The notes beneath the pieces were generated by a model. That model saw only the letters and a program-made list of their open reading frames with translations. It had not been told where the DNA came from and searched no databases. This document shows, piece after piece, positions 9,813 through 18,341 of a DNA stretch of 64,000 nt. The position numbers and the translations under genes were made by a program. Position 1 is the stretch's first letter. Every line of letters begins with the position of its first letter. The stretch is from Gammaproteobacteria bacterium (GTDB lineage Bacteria; Pseudomonadota; Gammaproteobacteria; Ga0077536). The stretch spans positions 1-64,000 of the forward strand of contig JAJFJQ010000015.1 in assembly GCA_021773835.1 (NCBI GenBank), given 5' to 3'.

Positions 9813-10229
9813 ATGAGCAGCAAAACGATTGAGCAAGCATTTCAAAGCATAGCCGAATATGTGCCGGCTGATGCCAGCAAAGTGCTAAGCCAACAAATTC
9901 CGAAAATAGAACGTTTTATCGATGAGGAGGCCGACAAATTCGGTCGTGAGCTGTCGAATTATATTCAAGCCGAAGTCGACAAGGAAGTTGCGCGCGCCGA
10001 GAAAGATGCGGAAGCGACGATGCACAAACTGACGGATTCGCTTGCCAAAATTAGCGCTAATATTGCTACTAATGACCACGAACTTGAGGCCGCGGTCAAC
10101 GAACTTGCAACGAACCTCCAAGAGTATGAAAAGCGCTTCAAAAAGGTCGGAGAGGGAATCCGCGAAGCCGTGGTATCCGCTGTTCCGTTCGGAAAGGCGG
10201 CTTCGGGGCTCCTCAACGCAGTTGGCTAG
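9813..10229 (+). CDS. Small coiled-coil protein
   Basis: 138 aa with no signal peptide or TM segment. It is almost wholly predicted helix with repeated charged and hydrophobic spacing (about 15-125), resembling phasin- or apolipoprotein-like amphipathic helices. The C terminus ends in a short glycine/alanine-rich stretch. The start ATG has GGGAG upstream. The gene lies 33 bases after the lipoprotein and 29 before the lysozyme-like gene. It is probably cytosolic or membrane-peripheral. No family recognised; a partner of the neighbouring coiled-coil lipoprotein is plausible. Confidence 0.7.
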   Translation: MSSKTIEQAFQSIAEYVPADASKVLSQQIPKIERFIDEEADKFGRELSNYIQAEVDKEVARAEKDAEATMHKLTDSLAKISANIATNDHELEAAVNELATNLQEYEKRFKKVGEGIREAVVSAVPFGKAASGLLNAVG

Positions 10230-10258
10230 GTTAGCGATGAACGTTCAACGAGAGCACC

Positions 10259-11110
10259 ATGTTTCCAACGCTGCGAAAGGATGACGGATTTCAGGCGACC
10301 ACGCCTGATCTACGTGATAGCGTAGAGAGACTGCAACGCGCGCTGATCCGCGTAGGGTATTGGCTGACGGCCGACGGCTTATTCGGCGAGGGCACCCAAA
10401 ATGCCGTTGAGGAATTTCAGCGGCAAGCAGGGTTGACGGTCGATGGAATTGCTGGCCCAGCGACATGGCGCACGCTGAGCCCCTATATTCGGCCAAGCGA
10501 ACGGCCCGCGCCGCCACCTGCGGAGCCTGTGGATGGCTTCGAGAATTTTCGCGGCGATCTCGCCTGGCTACATGCCAGAGAAGGCCACGCTGGCAAACCT
10601 TATTGGCCCGGCGGTAACTCCGGCATTACCCTCGATCCTGGTTTTGATCTCGGCGCGCAGCGCGAACACACGCTAAGGCGCATCTACGCCGGTATCCTTT
10701 CGGAAATCGACATTGAACGGCTCACACCGGTGCTTGGCTTCAGCGGCGAACGTGCGCGGCAGGAACTATTCCGTCGTCGCCTCCGCGACTCACTTCGAAT
10801 CGGACGACGGGACGCGCTGACCATCATGCCATTTATTGCCGTCAAATATTGGCACGGAATAACTGATCGATTCACCGAAGTATCAAACGATGACGTACCG
10901 CCTGCTGTCCAAACTGTGATGTTGTCACTGGCTTATAACCGAGGCATATCCAATCCGGGTTTGAATATGCTCGCCCCACACTTAAGCAACCAAAATTGGC
11001 TGCAGGTAGCTAATCTTGTAGGCAACATGCAGCAGAACCATAGATTGCCCGGAATCCGCCGACGGCGTCGCATGGAAGCGGATTTAATTCGGGACGAACT
11101 CGATTTCTGA
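10259..11110 (+). CDS. Peptidoglycan-binding, pesticin/T4-lysozyme-like muramidase
   Basis: 283 aa. Residues about 17-75 form a PG_binding_1 domain (LQRALIRVGYW, DGLFGEGTQNAVEEFQ and DGIAGPATW are typical). A proline-rich linker (76-92) leads to a catalytic region (about 95-283). Glu108 in HAREGH is the expected acid. The GITLDPGFDLG segment supplies Thr124 and Asp130, spaced as in pesticin-type lysozymes. The likely reaction is hydrolysis of the glycan strands of murein. There is no N-terminal signal peptide, so export would need a holin-like, secretion-system or partner route. The two membrane or lipid-anchored proteins in the same operon are candidates. Alternatively it acts as a delivered toxin or in local wall remodelling. 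Confidence 0.8.
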   Translation: MFPTLRKDDGFQATTPDLRDSVERLQRALIRVGYWLTADGLFGEGTQNAVEEFQRQAGLTVDGIAGPATWRTLSPYIRPSERPAPPPAEPVDGFENFRGDLAWLHAREGHAGKPYWPGGNSGITLDPGFDLGAQREHTLRRIYAGILSEIDIERLTPVLGFSGERARQELFRRRLRDSLRIGRRDALTIMPFIAVKYWHGITDRFTEVSNDDVPPAVQTVMLSLAYNRGISNPGLNMLAPHLSNQNWLQVANLVGNMQQNHRLPGIRRRRRMEADLIRDELDF

Positions 11111-11433
11111 ATAGATGAGTTTCGCCGTTTTTGCTTTAATTCTTTCTTGCTCCCCGAGCTCGACAGCGGTAACCGCGTGGGGAAAGTCTGCTCCGCAGAT
11201 AGGACGCCACGTTCACATCAACAACGGTACCCGACGATTCAGACCCGCCCGGAACAAATGAGTGGGACGAATACTGATAGTTCATACAGATTAGTAGACA
11301 CCCTGAACCAACCGTTTAGAAATACCTTAAGGTGCACAAACCGAGTCCCAGAACTATCTATTAATACAGCGACGAGTTCAACGCTGCGGCGGTGCATCTG
11401 AGCGGCTATGGCTTTAGCAACTATACCAGCGCG
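11111..11433. other. Intergenic stretch between convergent genes, containing an SDR gene relic
   Basis: About 320 bases between the lysozyme-like gene (+) and the DUF2235 gene (-). The only structure I can support is a decayed short-chain dehydrogenase 3' end (listed separately). No T-run terminator is evident. Confidence 0.45.
11187..11246 (-). pseudogene. Relic of a short-chain dehydrogenase C-terminus
   Basis: On the minus strand this stretch reads ...SESSGTVVDVNVASYLRS. That aligns closely with the last residues of the intact SDR at 13150-13908 (...TTGTVIDVNGASYLRS). The nucleotide match includes an identical GGTACCGTT block and wider similarity. There is no stop at the usual place and no upstream SDR body, so it is a fragment rather than a gene. 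It lies in the same orientation as the intact copy, with the DUF2235/lipoprotein pair between them. That suggests a duplication or insertion event. Confidence 0.55.
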
Positions 11434-12402
11434 CTATTGAGGCCAGTATCGAACCGGTTGGTGGACAAGATTCGGTGGTCTATAAGGGGGACTCTTTTTA
11501 TTGACCCGATTGCGTACTGCATGGTGCACCCAATCAGTTTTATTGATCTTTCGTGCCTTGCTACCCAACAGCGCCCAAATCCCTTTGTAGGATTCGTGCA
11601 TCGCACCTAATGGCCGTGCTCTGATGTTTTGTTTTACCCAAGAGGCACTGAATTTCAGACCGTGATTCATTCCACGCAGGATCATCCACTTCAACGGTAC
11701 GTCGGCCAGCCCGTGGTTGTCGTAGCCACCACCGACATCTGAATGTACGCCCGCAAACCACATTTGGAGTACTCGTTTATCACGATTCCAACGTAATATC
11801 GGGAAACTTGACCGTTGTTCATCGATAGCCATGGCGTGGTATCCCGCTGCGACGTTGGGGCTCAACACATGATCATGGAATTCGGGATCATTTGTAGCCT
11901 TCACCGTGTCCCAGCAACCTATCATCTCGACGGCAACATCGAAAAAGCGCCCTTCGTGCTTCAGGGCCTTCGCGGATGCCAAATCGCGATTTAAGAAAAT
12001 CTCCCAGGCTAAGTTGTAATCTTTTGATTTCACCGGCAAGCCACACAGGGCGAGCAATCCGGCGAGGCGTCTCACCGTGTAGGCGCCACGGCTGAAGCCA
12101 AATAGAAAAATCTTATTCTGTTGGTGCTGCCACTTCTTGTCACCGAACCGGCTCCCGAGAAATCGGTAGGCGCCTTGTACACGTTTGTTTAGTCCATAAC
12201 CGTATATCCCGCCGGCCAGAGCTTCCCAAGGTCGTGTACCGACCCCTTGTTCGTAATGCCACACTTGACGACCCCCAGCACTAACCAATGCGCGCCCGAG
12301 TAGCTCTACATTCGTCGCAACTACTTTACCGTTGGAGTAGATGTCTGGCTCGTTCCAGGTGCCATCGCATCCAACGATGAGATTACGGTTTCCCTGAGTC
12401 AT
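11434..12402 (-). CDS. DUF2235 alpha/beta hydrolase (Tle1-like phospholipase family)
   Basis: 322 aa from the ATG at 12402, which overlaps the preceding lipoprotein stop by four bases (ATGA). The DUF2235 signature is clear: GCDGTWNEPD at 11-20, the nucleophile elbow GFSRGA with Ser104, and HSDVGGGY at 220-227 supplying the acid. A C-terminal histidine lies in WVHHAVRNR. Members of this family include type VI secretion phospholipase effectors (Tle1) as well as housekeeping hydrolases. No signal peptide. No type VI secretion genes occur in the window, so a secreted-effector role is only suggested by the coupled lipoprotein, which resembles an effector-immunity arrangement. Confidence 0.85.
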   Translation of the reverse strand: MTQGNRNLIVGCDGTWNEPDIYSNGKVVATNVELLGRALVSAGGRQVWHYEQGVGTRPWEALAGGIYGYGLNKRVQGAYRFLGSRFGDKKWQHQQNKIFLFGFSRGAYTVRRLAGLLALCGLPVKSKDYNLAWEIFLNRDLASAKALKHEGRFFDVAVEMIGCWDTVKATNDPEFHDHVLSPNVAAGYHAMAIDEQRSSFPILRWNRDKRVLQMWFAGVHSDVGGGYDNHGLADVPLKWMILRGMNHGLKFSASWVKQNIRARPLGAMHESYKGIWALLGSKARKINKTDWVHHAVRNRVNKKSPPYRPPNLVHQPVRYWPQ

Positions 12403-12755
12403 GACGATCCTGGCTCGTTTGCCCAATCGTCATCAGGTTGTAATACATCGTCATCTTCGGGTAGTGCCGGTGCCTGACACCACCATGCCACCGTCTGCGG
12501 CACATAAAACCCTAGCGAAAGTGCCGACACCACGACATATAGCGCGTTCGTGTGGTACTCAATCCTATAAATACCTCGCCCCTCCTCGCACTTTTTTACA
12601 TGCGGTTCTTTCCATTTGAACCCGTAGAAAGTTCCATGCACAGTCTCGTCGCCGCGCGTGGAATCGGTCGCGATTGAGCCGTCGCCTTCAAGTTCAAAGG
12701 TTGCGCAGCCAGCCAGCAGTAGCACTAGCATGCACACGATCGCTATAGTTCTCAT
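12399..12755 (-). CDS. Small lipoprotein coupled to the DUF2235 hydrolase
   Basis: 118 aa. The chosen start is ATG 12755, with AAGGAGA at good spacing. An upstream ATG seven codons earlier would overlap that ribosome site. A short basic n-region and hydrophobic core end in LLAGC, making Cys17 the lipidated residue. The mature part has a hydrophobic stretch around residues 73-90 and an acidic tail (EDDDVLQPDDD). The stop overlaps the hydrolase start (ATGA), so the two are co-translated. Periplasmic lipoproteins serve as immunity proteins for Tle phospholipases in some type VI systems; that role here is inference. An alternative is an assembly partner of the hydrolase. Confidence 0.8.
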   Translation of the reverse strand: MRTIAIVCMLVLLLAGCATFELEGDGSIATDSTRGDETVHGTFYGFKWKEPHVKKCEEGRGIYRIEYHTNALYVVVSALSLGFYVPQTVAWWCQAPALPEDDDVLQPDDDWANEPGSS

Positions 12756-13149
12756 GCCATCTCTCCTTGCCGACATATTCTCGTTCCTGAAACCTCGCCG
12801 TCACAGTATCGAAAACCATCCGCATCTTCCTGTTGAATTGCATTCTCGATTGATCCATTTTCGGCAACATAAGCGTTGAAAAGTTGACCCGCTGTTACTT
12901 GCATCCTGCCGCAGCTTTGAACCCGAATGATGGTTCAGAATTCCCCACATTTGGTGGATTACATTGAATCGAAAATCAACACTCCATACAACACATCCAC
13001 GCAAATCAGTCGATCATTGGAACATTAGCAAAACGCGCCTTTGCCTTTTAATAAAGATGCACGCTCATCGCGTTCCCTTTATTTAACGGTTTCCGCATCA
13101 CTATATGCCTATAGGTCCATAAGCACGCTCACGTTACCTGGTTGGCGAG
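12756..13149. other. Intergenic stretch upstream of the lipoprotein gene
   Basis: About 390 bases, AT-rich, between two minus-strand genes. It must hold the promoter of the lipoprotein/hydrolase pair and the end of the SDR transcript. I see no repeat, RNA gene or credible small protein in it. Confidence 0.4.
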
Positions 13150-13908
13150 TTAACTCCGCAAATAAGAAGCCCCATTAACATCGATAACGGTACCGGTCGT
13201 GTATTCAGCACCTTGGCTAGCAAGAAAGAGCACCGTATGTGCTACTTCTTCTGGGCTCGCCACCCGTTGCATAGGACTCTCATTGCGGATTGTTTCACCG
13301 TCCGGTCCAGCTAATACCTCTTTGACGAGATCCGTTTCAACATAGCCGGGTGCAACGATCCCCACAAAGATGTTGTGCGGTGCAAGGCCCACGGCTAAAG
13401 ATTGACCGAGTGAAGTCATGGCCGCTTTGCTCGCCGCGTACGCAGGGTAGTCATGTGCACCACGAAACGCAGATCGCGAACCCATCATAATGATCCGACC
13501 GCCGCCGGATGCCATCATGCTTTGTGCTGCGCAGTAGCTGATGTTGGCGGTGCCGACGAGATTCGTTTGTAGGTGATGCGTCCAAGCATCCTGCCACTCT
13601 ACGTAGTTCACCACAGTTGGGTCGTGTAACCAGAATAAGCCGGCGTTGTTCACCAGGATGTCGAGACCACCCAATTCCTCGACAGTTTGTTGCACCGAAC
13701 GCTCGGCTTGTTTGGGATCGGAGATGTCGGATTGGAAGGCAGCGTGGGGTCCGCCGTTTAATCCGGCTACGACTTGTTCGGCGAGATCTTTTGAATTCTT
13801 GTAGGTTACAGCTACCTGGGCGCCGGCGTCGGCGAATGCTATAGCTACTGCTTGGCCGATGCCTCTGGAGCCGCCGGTAATCAACACCTTCTTGCCCTGA
13901 AAATTCAT
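13150..13908 (-). CDS. Short-chain dehydrogenase/reductase (SDR)
   Basis: 252 aa from the ATG at 13908, preceded by GGAGGACGGG; an in-frame extension of 24 codons upstream lacks a ribosome site. It is a classical SDR with a TGGSRGIG dinucleotide-binding motif near residue 12 and NNAG near 87-90. The catalytic Ser is in the GSRSAF region and YPAYAASK supplies Tyr/Lys. The C terminus (GTVIDVNGASYLRS) is the usual oligomer end. It would oxidise or reduce an alcohol/ketone with NAD(P)(H). It is divergent from hyuA with only about 85 bases between, which hints at shared control with the hydantoinase genes. The substrate cannot be told. Confidence 0.9.
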   Translation of the reverse strand: MNFQGKKVLITGGSRGIGQAVAIAFADAGAQVAVTYKNSKDLAEQVVAGLNGGPHAAFQSDISDPKQAERSVQQTVEELGGLDILVNNAGLFWLHDPTVVNYVEWQDAWTHHLQTNLVGTANISYCAAQSMMASGGGRIIMMGSRSAFRGAHDYPAYAASKAAMTSLGQSLAVGLAPHNIFVGIVAPGYVETDLVKEVLAGPDGETIRNESPMQRVASPEEVAHTVLFLASQGAEYTTGTVIDVNGASYLRS

Positions 13909-13993
13909 CCCGTCCTCCGCTCGCTTTCGCTCTACTAGCGCATTGTTAACAGTGTTACATTCACGCAGGGCACATGCCAATAGATAAGGAAAC

Positions 13994-16075
13994 GTGTTGA
14001 AGCGAAGTTACCGAGTGGCGGTCGATGTTGGCGGGACGTTTACGGATTTGATAGCCGAGGGCGATGACGGTGAGCTTGTCCGGGCGAAAGTGCCTACGAC
14101 CTATCCGGACTTTCAGCGTGGAGTTGTTGAGGCTGTTCGTGCCGCGAAGATTCCGTTTGCGGATCTTAGTCTCTTTCTGCATGGCACTACCCTTGCGACC
14201 AACGCGGTTATCGCTCGAAGTGGTGCAAAGACCGGTCTGGTGGCGACTTCGGGCTTTCGGGATCTGATCGAGATCCGGCGTGCGAACCGGCCGCGTGAGG
14301 GGATGTATGACGTTGCTTGGAATCCTGCGCCGCCGCTGGTGCCGCGTCGTAATCGACTTACCGTAACCGAACGGGTTGATTATCTTGGACGGATCGTCAC
14401 GCCGTTAGATGAAGACGAGGCTCGGGTTATTGGTCGTGCGTTTCGTAAACGCGGTATCGAATCGATTGCGGTTAGTTTTCTTAATGCCTTTCTCTGTCCG
14501 GATAACGAACAGGCGATGGCTCGCATCTTGCGCGAGGAATGTCCGGATGCGTACGTTACGCTCTCGTCGGAAATCATTCCGGTGATTCTTGAGTTTGAGC
14601 GGACTTCGACGGCTGTTGTTAATGCCTATGTTGAGCCGATCGTGCGTCGTTATATGAAAGATCTTGGCGATGACTTTCGTAGCGAGGGCTATGACGGCGA
14701 GATCTTGGTGATGCAATCGTCTGGTGGGGTTACTACTGCCGAGGGCGCTGGCGAAGGTGCGGCGCGGACGATCATGTCGGGGCCTGCGGCTGGGGTGATT
14801 GCGGTGCAGGCGTTGGGTAAAGAGATCGGTATCGGGGATCTGATTGGGTTTGATATGGGCGGTACAAGCGCCGATATTGCGACGATCCATGATGGTCAGG
14901 TGCGTATTACGCAGGAATCGAATATCGATTTTGGGATCCCGGTGGTGCTGCCGACTATCGACATTGCGACCATTGGTGCCGGTGGCGGGACGATTGCCTG
15001 GATCGATGATGGGGGTGTGTTGAAGAGTGGGCCGCAGAGTGCGGGCTCGACTCCGGGGCCTACTTGTTACGGCGGCGGCGGTACGGCGGCGACGAATACG
15101 GATGCGAATCTTGTGTTGGGGGTACTTGATCCGAAAGGGTTTGCGGGTGGATCGATGAGCTTGCATGTTGACTTGGCGGAGAAGGCGGTGGGCGAGCTTG
15201 CGGATCAGTTGGGGCTCGATCCGGTACGCACGGCGAGCGGCATTATTCAGGTTTCTAATGCCAATATGGTGCAGGCGATCCGTCAGGTGACGACGGAGCG
15301 TGGGTATGACCCGCGTGATTTCGCCTTGGTGGCGTTCGGTGGTGCGGGGCCTTTGCATTGTGCGGATATTGCGGTGCAGATGAGTATTCCGAAGGTTGTG
15401 GTGCCGCCGGATCCTGGGCTTACTTCTGCGGTTGGTTTGTTGTTTACCGATGTGCGGTGTGATTTTACGAAGACGTTTCACCGGCGTACGGATCAGTTGC
15501 GATGTGAGGATGTGGAAGCGGAGTTTGCGGCGTTGGAGGCGCGGGCGCGTGAGCGGCTGCATGCGTCTAACTTTGAGGATACTCGGATCCGGGTTGAGCG
15601 TATTGCGCAGTTGAAGTACTACGGTGGGTTCGAGGCTGTGGCGTTGCCGATCACGATTGCTGGGGAGACGTTTAATCAGGCGGCGCTGGACGACATGCTT
15701 GCGCAGTTTGCGGCGGAGCATGAGCGGGAATATAACTATTCGTTGGACGATGTGCCGTTGGAGATCCAGTTGGTGCAGGTGGTGGCTTATGGGTTGATCG
15801 ATCGGCCGGAACGGCGGCGTGCTGGGGGATCTTCGGCTGCGGATGGTGATGCTGAGGCTGCGTTTACGAGTGAGCGGGAGGTTTTCTTTCATGAGTCGGA
15901 TGGGTTTTTGAAGACTCGGATTTATGACCGGAGTCGGCTGTTGCCCGGTGCTTGTGTGAGAGCGCCGGCGATTGTTGAGCAGATGGATTCGACTGTTTTA
16001 ATACGGCCGGGGATGAGTGCGGTAGTGGATGAGTTTGGGAATTTGATTGTTGATACGTTGGGTGGGGGTGGATAG
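13994..16075 (+). CDS. hyuA: Hydantoinase A / 5-oxoprolinase-type ATPase subunit
   Basis: 693 aa. The N terminus carries the acetate-kinase/HSP70-like phosphate loop (VAVDVGGTFTDL), followed by HGTTLATNAV and, in the middle, GFDMGGTSADIA. All are standard in HyuA/OplA proteins, which couple ATP hydrolysis to opening of five-membered cyclic amides or, in related carboxylases, to ketone carboxylation. The start is GTG 13994 or the adjacent TTG 13997; AAGGA lies 3 or 6 bases ahead, so TTG has the better spacing. The coding strand is unusually rich in G and T toward the 3' end, leaving a long stop-free antisense frame. The B subunit follows after a repeat-filled gap. Exact substrate unknown. Confidence 0.9.
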   Translation: MLKRSYRVAVDVGGTFTDLIAEGDDGELVRAKVPTTYPDFQRGVVEAVRAAKIPFADLSLFLHGTTLATNAVIARSGAKTGLVATSGFRDLIEIRRANRPREGMYDVAWNPAPPLVPRRNRLTVTERVDYLGRIVTPLDEDEARVIGRAFRKRGIESIAVSFLNAFLCPDNEQAMARILREECPDAYVTLSSEIIPVILEFERTSTAVVNAYVEPIVRRYMKDLGDDFRSEGYDGEILVMQSSGGVTTAEGAGEGAARTIMSGPAAGVIAVQALGKEIGIGDLIGFDMGGTSADIATIHDGQVRITQESNIDFGIPVVLPTIDIATIGAGGGTIAWIDDGGVLKSGPQSAGSTPGPTCYGGGGTAATNTDANLVLGVLDPKGFAGGSMSLHVDLAEKAVGELADQLGLDPVRTASGIIQVSNANMVQAIRQVTTERGYDPRDFALVAFGGAGPLHCADIAVQMSIPKVVVPPDPGLTSAVGLLFTDVRCDFTKTFHRRTDQLRCEDVEAEFAALEARARERLHASNFEDTRIRVERIAQLKYYGGFEAVALPITIAGETFNQAALDDMLAQFAAEHEREYNYSLDDVPLEIQLVQVVAYGLIDRPERRRAGGSSAADGDAEAAFTSEREVFFHESDGFLKTRIYDRSRLLPGACVRAPAIVEQMDSTVLIRPGMSAVVDEFGNLIVDTLGGGG

Positions 16076-16079
16076 GTGT

Positions 16080-16325
16080 GTGGTTATGTCCGCCTTCTGC
16101 GGGTTGTTTTATTGGATACCGGTAGCGAGGATTGTTCCAACAATCCTTTCGCATTTCCTACATCCATGTAGGTCAAAGCCCGGTATGACGGTGGGTGGTG
16201 GTTTCCGCGAACCTAAATTACGTCGTCACCCCGGACTTGATCCGGGGTCCATTCGGCAGTTGTCCGCCTGCGGCGGGTTGGTTTATTGGATACCGGGCCA
16301 GGCCCGGTATGACGTAGATTACGGT
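16080..16325. repeat. Two palindromic REP-like units between hyuA and hyuB
   Basis: The unit at about 16205-16320 reads CGTCACCCCGGACTTGATCC... then ...GGATACCGGG...CCCGGTATGACG. It is the same element as the tandem array at 42.1-42.5 kb. A partly disrupted copy precedes it at about 16080-16195, carrying about 50 bases of foreign sequence inside. The ends are self-complementary and would form hairpins in mRNA. The rest of the 293-base gap holds nothing else apparent. Confidence 0.8.
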
Positions 16326-16368
16326 GGCGGTGGCGTTGTGACGTCGGAGTCTTTGGAGGTATTACATC

Positions 16369-18204
16369 ATGCGTGAACGCGTTCAATTTAGTCCGGAGAT
16401 GGCTGCGGCTGGGATCGATCCGATTTCCTTCGAGGTTATTCGTGGTGCGCTGCAGGCTGTGTGTAATCAGATCGGGGTTGTGCTTGCTAAGGGCGCGTTG
16501 TCGATGGTGATTAATCAGGGGCGTGATTTTAGTGCGGCGGTGCTAACGCCGAATGGCGATCTGGTGATGCAAGGAGAAGACGACTTTCCGAACTTTACTG
16601 TTATTCAACCGTTGTCGACCAAGGCGATATTGAAGGTCATCCCGGCTGAGAGCATGCGCGAAGGCGATGTCTACATTTGTAATGACCCTTACCTGGGTGG
16701 CACGCATAAACCCGATGTACGGATGTGTCGTCCGGTGTTTTTCGAGGGCGAGTTGGTTGCCTTTGTTTCGAACTCCGGACACTGGCCGGACGTTGGTGGG
16801 CAAAGCCCCGGCAGTTTCCCGGTGGATGCCTGCGACATCATCGCCGAGGGCTTGTGTATTCCGCCGCTGAAGATTGCCGAAAACAACGAGATCGTCGATC
16901 CCGTGGAGCGAATGATTTTGGCCAACGTGCGGCTGCCTGTGGTGACCCGCGGCGACATGCGAGCGATGGTTTCTTCGCTTCGAACCGGCGAGCGCCGTTT
17001 GCTTGAGCATTTCGAGCGTTACGGTAAAGACGTCATGAGCGCCGTTATGCAAGAGAACATTCGTTATTCGGAACGGCTCTTGCGTGCCGCGGTTCGGGAA
17101 TTGCCCGAAGGAGAATACACCTGGGCGGATTACATCGATGAGGATCCGGGGAAACCCGAGGGCGAGCGCACACCGATAAAAGTACAACTGACCGCGAAGA
17201 TCAAAGAGGGCCGGCTTATATTTGATTTGACTGGTTCTGATGAGCAGGCCACCGGCGGGGTGAGCGCACCGATCTCGATGACGGAGTCGGCGCTGTTTAT
17301 TGCGACCAAGGCGATCTTTCCGGAGATCCCAGTGAACCAGGGGGTGCGCGATGCGATTGAGATCGTGGCCCCAGTTGGCAGCGTTGTGAATTGCCAATTT
17401 CCGACGCCGGTTGTCGGATGCCAATCTGGCGCGTATCAGAAGATCGTGAATTGTGTGTTTGGGTGTTTTTCGCAGATTGTGCCGGAGCGTGTGATCGCTG
17501 CTTCTCCGAGTCTGCTCAACGTGGTGCTCGGCGGGGTGGATACGCGCGAAGACTCGCCGCTCAAGGGCGAACCTTACGTGATGTATTGCTGGACAGAAGG
17601 CGGCTACGGCGCACGCTTTAATGCGGACAACGGCACCTTCATCGCGCTCTATGCTTCTGGCACGCGCAACCAACCGGTCGAGATGTTTGAACAACAGTTT
17701 CCGTTGACCTGGGAGAAGTACGAGTTGTGTACTGATTCCGGCGGACCCGGGAAGCAGCGCGGCGGGCTCGGGGTCGACCGGGTGTTGCGTATGGACGGTG
17801 AGAAAGGTAGCGCTTCAGTAATGGGCGACGGGGAGAAACATGCGCCGTGGGGTGTGTTTGGCGGCAATGCGGGACGAACGAATCTACTCGTGCGCAATCT
17901 CAATGCCGATCGTGAATTCAACATTGGCATGTTCCGCTCGGGCGCGCAGATCGCGGAAGGTGACAGTATCGATCTGTGGTCAGGTGGGGGTGGCGGCTAC
18001 GGCGATCCATATGTGCGGGATCCCGAAGCCGTATTAGAAGACGTGATCGATGGTTATGTCAGTATCGACGGCGCGTTGCGGGATTATGGTGTGGTCATTC
18101 GGGAACTCGATTGGGAAGCTTTGGAATATGACCTCGATTTGGAGGCGACGCGTGCTGCGCGACAGGCGGCCGAGTCTAACAGGGAGAAGGTGGTCACGAG
18201 CTAA
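16369..18204 (+). CDS. hyuB: Hydantoinase B / 5-oxoprolinase-type subunit
   Basis: 611 aa. Typical HyuB start (DPISFEVIRGALQAVCNQIG) and family landmarks: DFSAAVLTPNGDL, NDPYLGGTHKPDV, GHWPDVGG and a glycine-rich end (WSGGGGGYGDP). It partners HyuA in ATP-dependent amide-ring opening or a related acetone-carboxylase-like reaction. The start ATG at 16369 has GGAGG upstream (in TTGGAGGTATTACATC). Subunit genes of this family usually abut, so the 293-base repeat-filled gap is unusual. Length is normal for HyuB (about 550-650). It lies on the same strand as hyuA and is probably on the same transcript unless the hairpins terminate it. Confidence 0.9.
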   Translation: MRERVQFSPEMAAAGIDPISFEVIRGALQAVCNQIGVVLAKGALSMVINQGRDFSAAVLTPNGDLVMQGEDDFPNFTVIQPLSTKAILKVIPAESMREGDVYICNDPYLGGTHKPDVRMCRPVFFEGELVAFVSNSGHWPDVGGQSPGSFPVDACDIIAEGLCIPPLKIAENNEIVDPVERMILANVRLPVVTRGDMRAMVSSLRTGERRLLEHFERYGKDVMSAVMQENIRYSERLLRAAVRELPEGEYTWADYIDEDPGKPEGERTPIKVQLTAKIKEGRLIFDLTGSDEQATGGVSAPISMTESALFIATKAIFPEIPVNQGVRDAIEIVAPVGSVVNCQFPTPVVGCQSGAYQKIVNCVFGCFSQIVPERVIAASPSLLNVVLGGVDTREDSPLKGEPYVMYCWTEGGYGARFNADNGTFIALYASGTRNQPVEMFEQQFPLTWEKYELCTDSGGPGKQRGGLGVDRVLRMDGEKGSASVMGDGEKHAPWGVFGGNAGRTNLLVRNLNADREFNIGMFRSGAQIAEGDSIDLWSGGGGGYGDPYVRDPEAVLEDVIDGYVSIDGALRDYGVVIRELDWEALEYDLDLEATRAARQAAESNREKVVTS

Positions 18205-18322
18205 TAGGGCCTTATGTACGATTCCGATGTCACCACTCGACTTTGCTAAACCACGTCCCTGCCCAATATTGGAGCGATTCTTACGCCAGTGTCGTAGCCT
18301 GCTCTCGATATGTGTAAAATAC

Positions 18323-18340
18323 TGTGTGGAGGTACACACA
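18323..18340. promoter_or_regulatory. Inverted repeat over the vapB ribosome site
   Basis: TGTGTG (18323-18328) and CACACA (18335-18340) flank GAGGTA, which contains the vapB Shine-Dalgarno. Autoregulated toxin-antitoxin operons often bind their own promoter region, so this may be an operator or an mRNA hairpin masking the ribosome site. A TAAAAT (18315-18320) could serve as -10. Confidence 0.35.
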
Positions 18341-18341
18341 T

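Noticed and set aside
11434..12755. Calling the DUF2235 pair a type VI secretion effector locus
   Set aside because: No VgrG, Hcp, PAAR or structural T6SS genes appear in the window.
14405..15892. Long minus-strand open frame (495 aa) opposite hyuA
   Set aside because: It exactly overlies the strongly conserved HyuA frame, encodes arginine/histidine-rich low-complexity protein and arises from the G/T-rich coding strand lacking antisense stops.
16543..17694. Long minus-strand open frame (383 aa) opposite hyuB
   Set aside because: Same reason: the sense frame is an unmistakable HyuB and the antisense product has no protein-like character.
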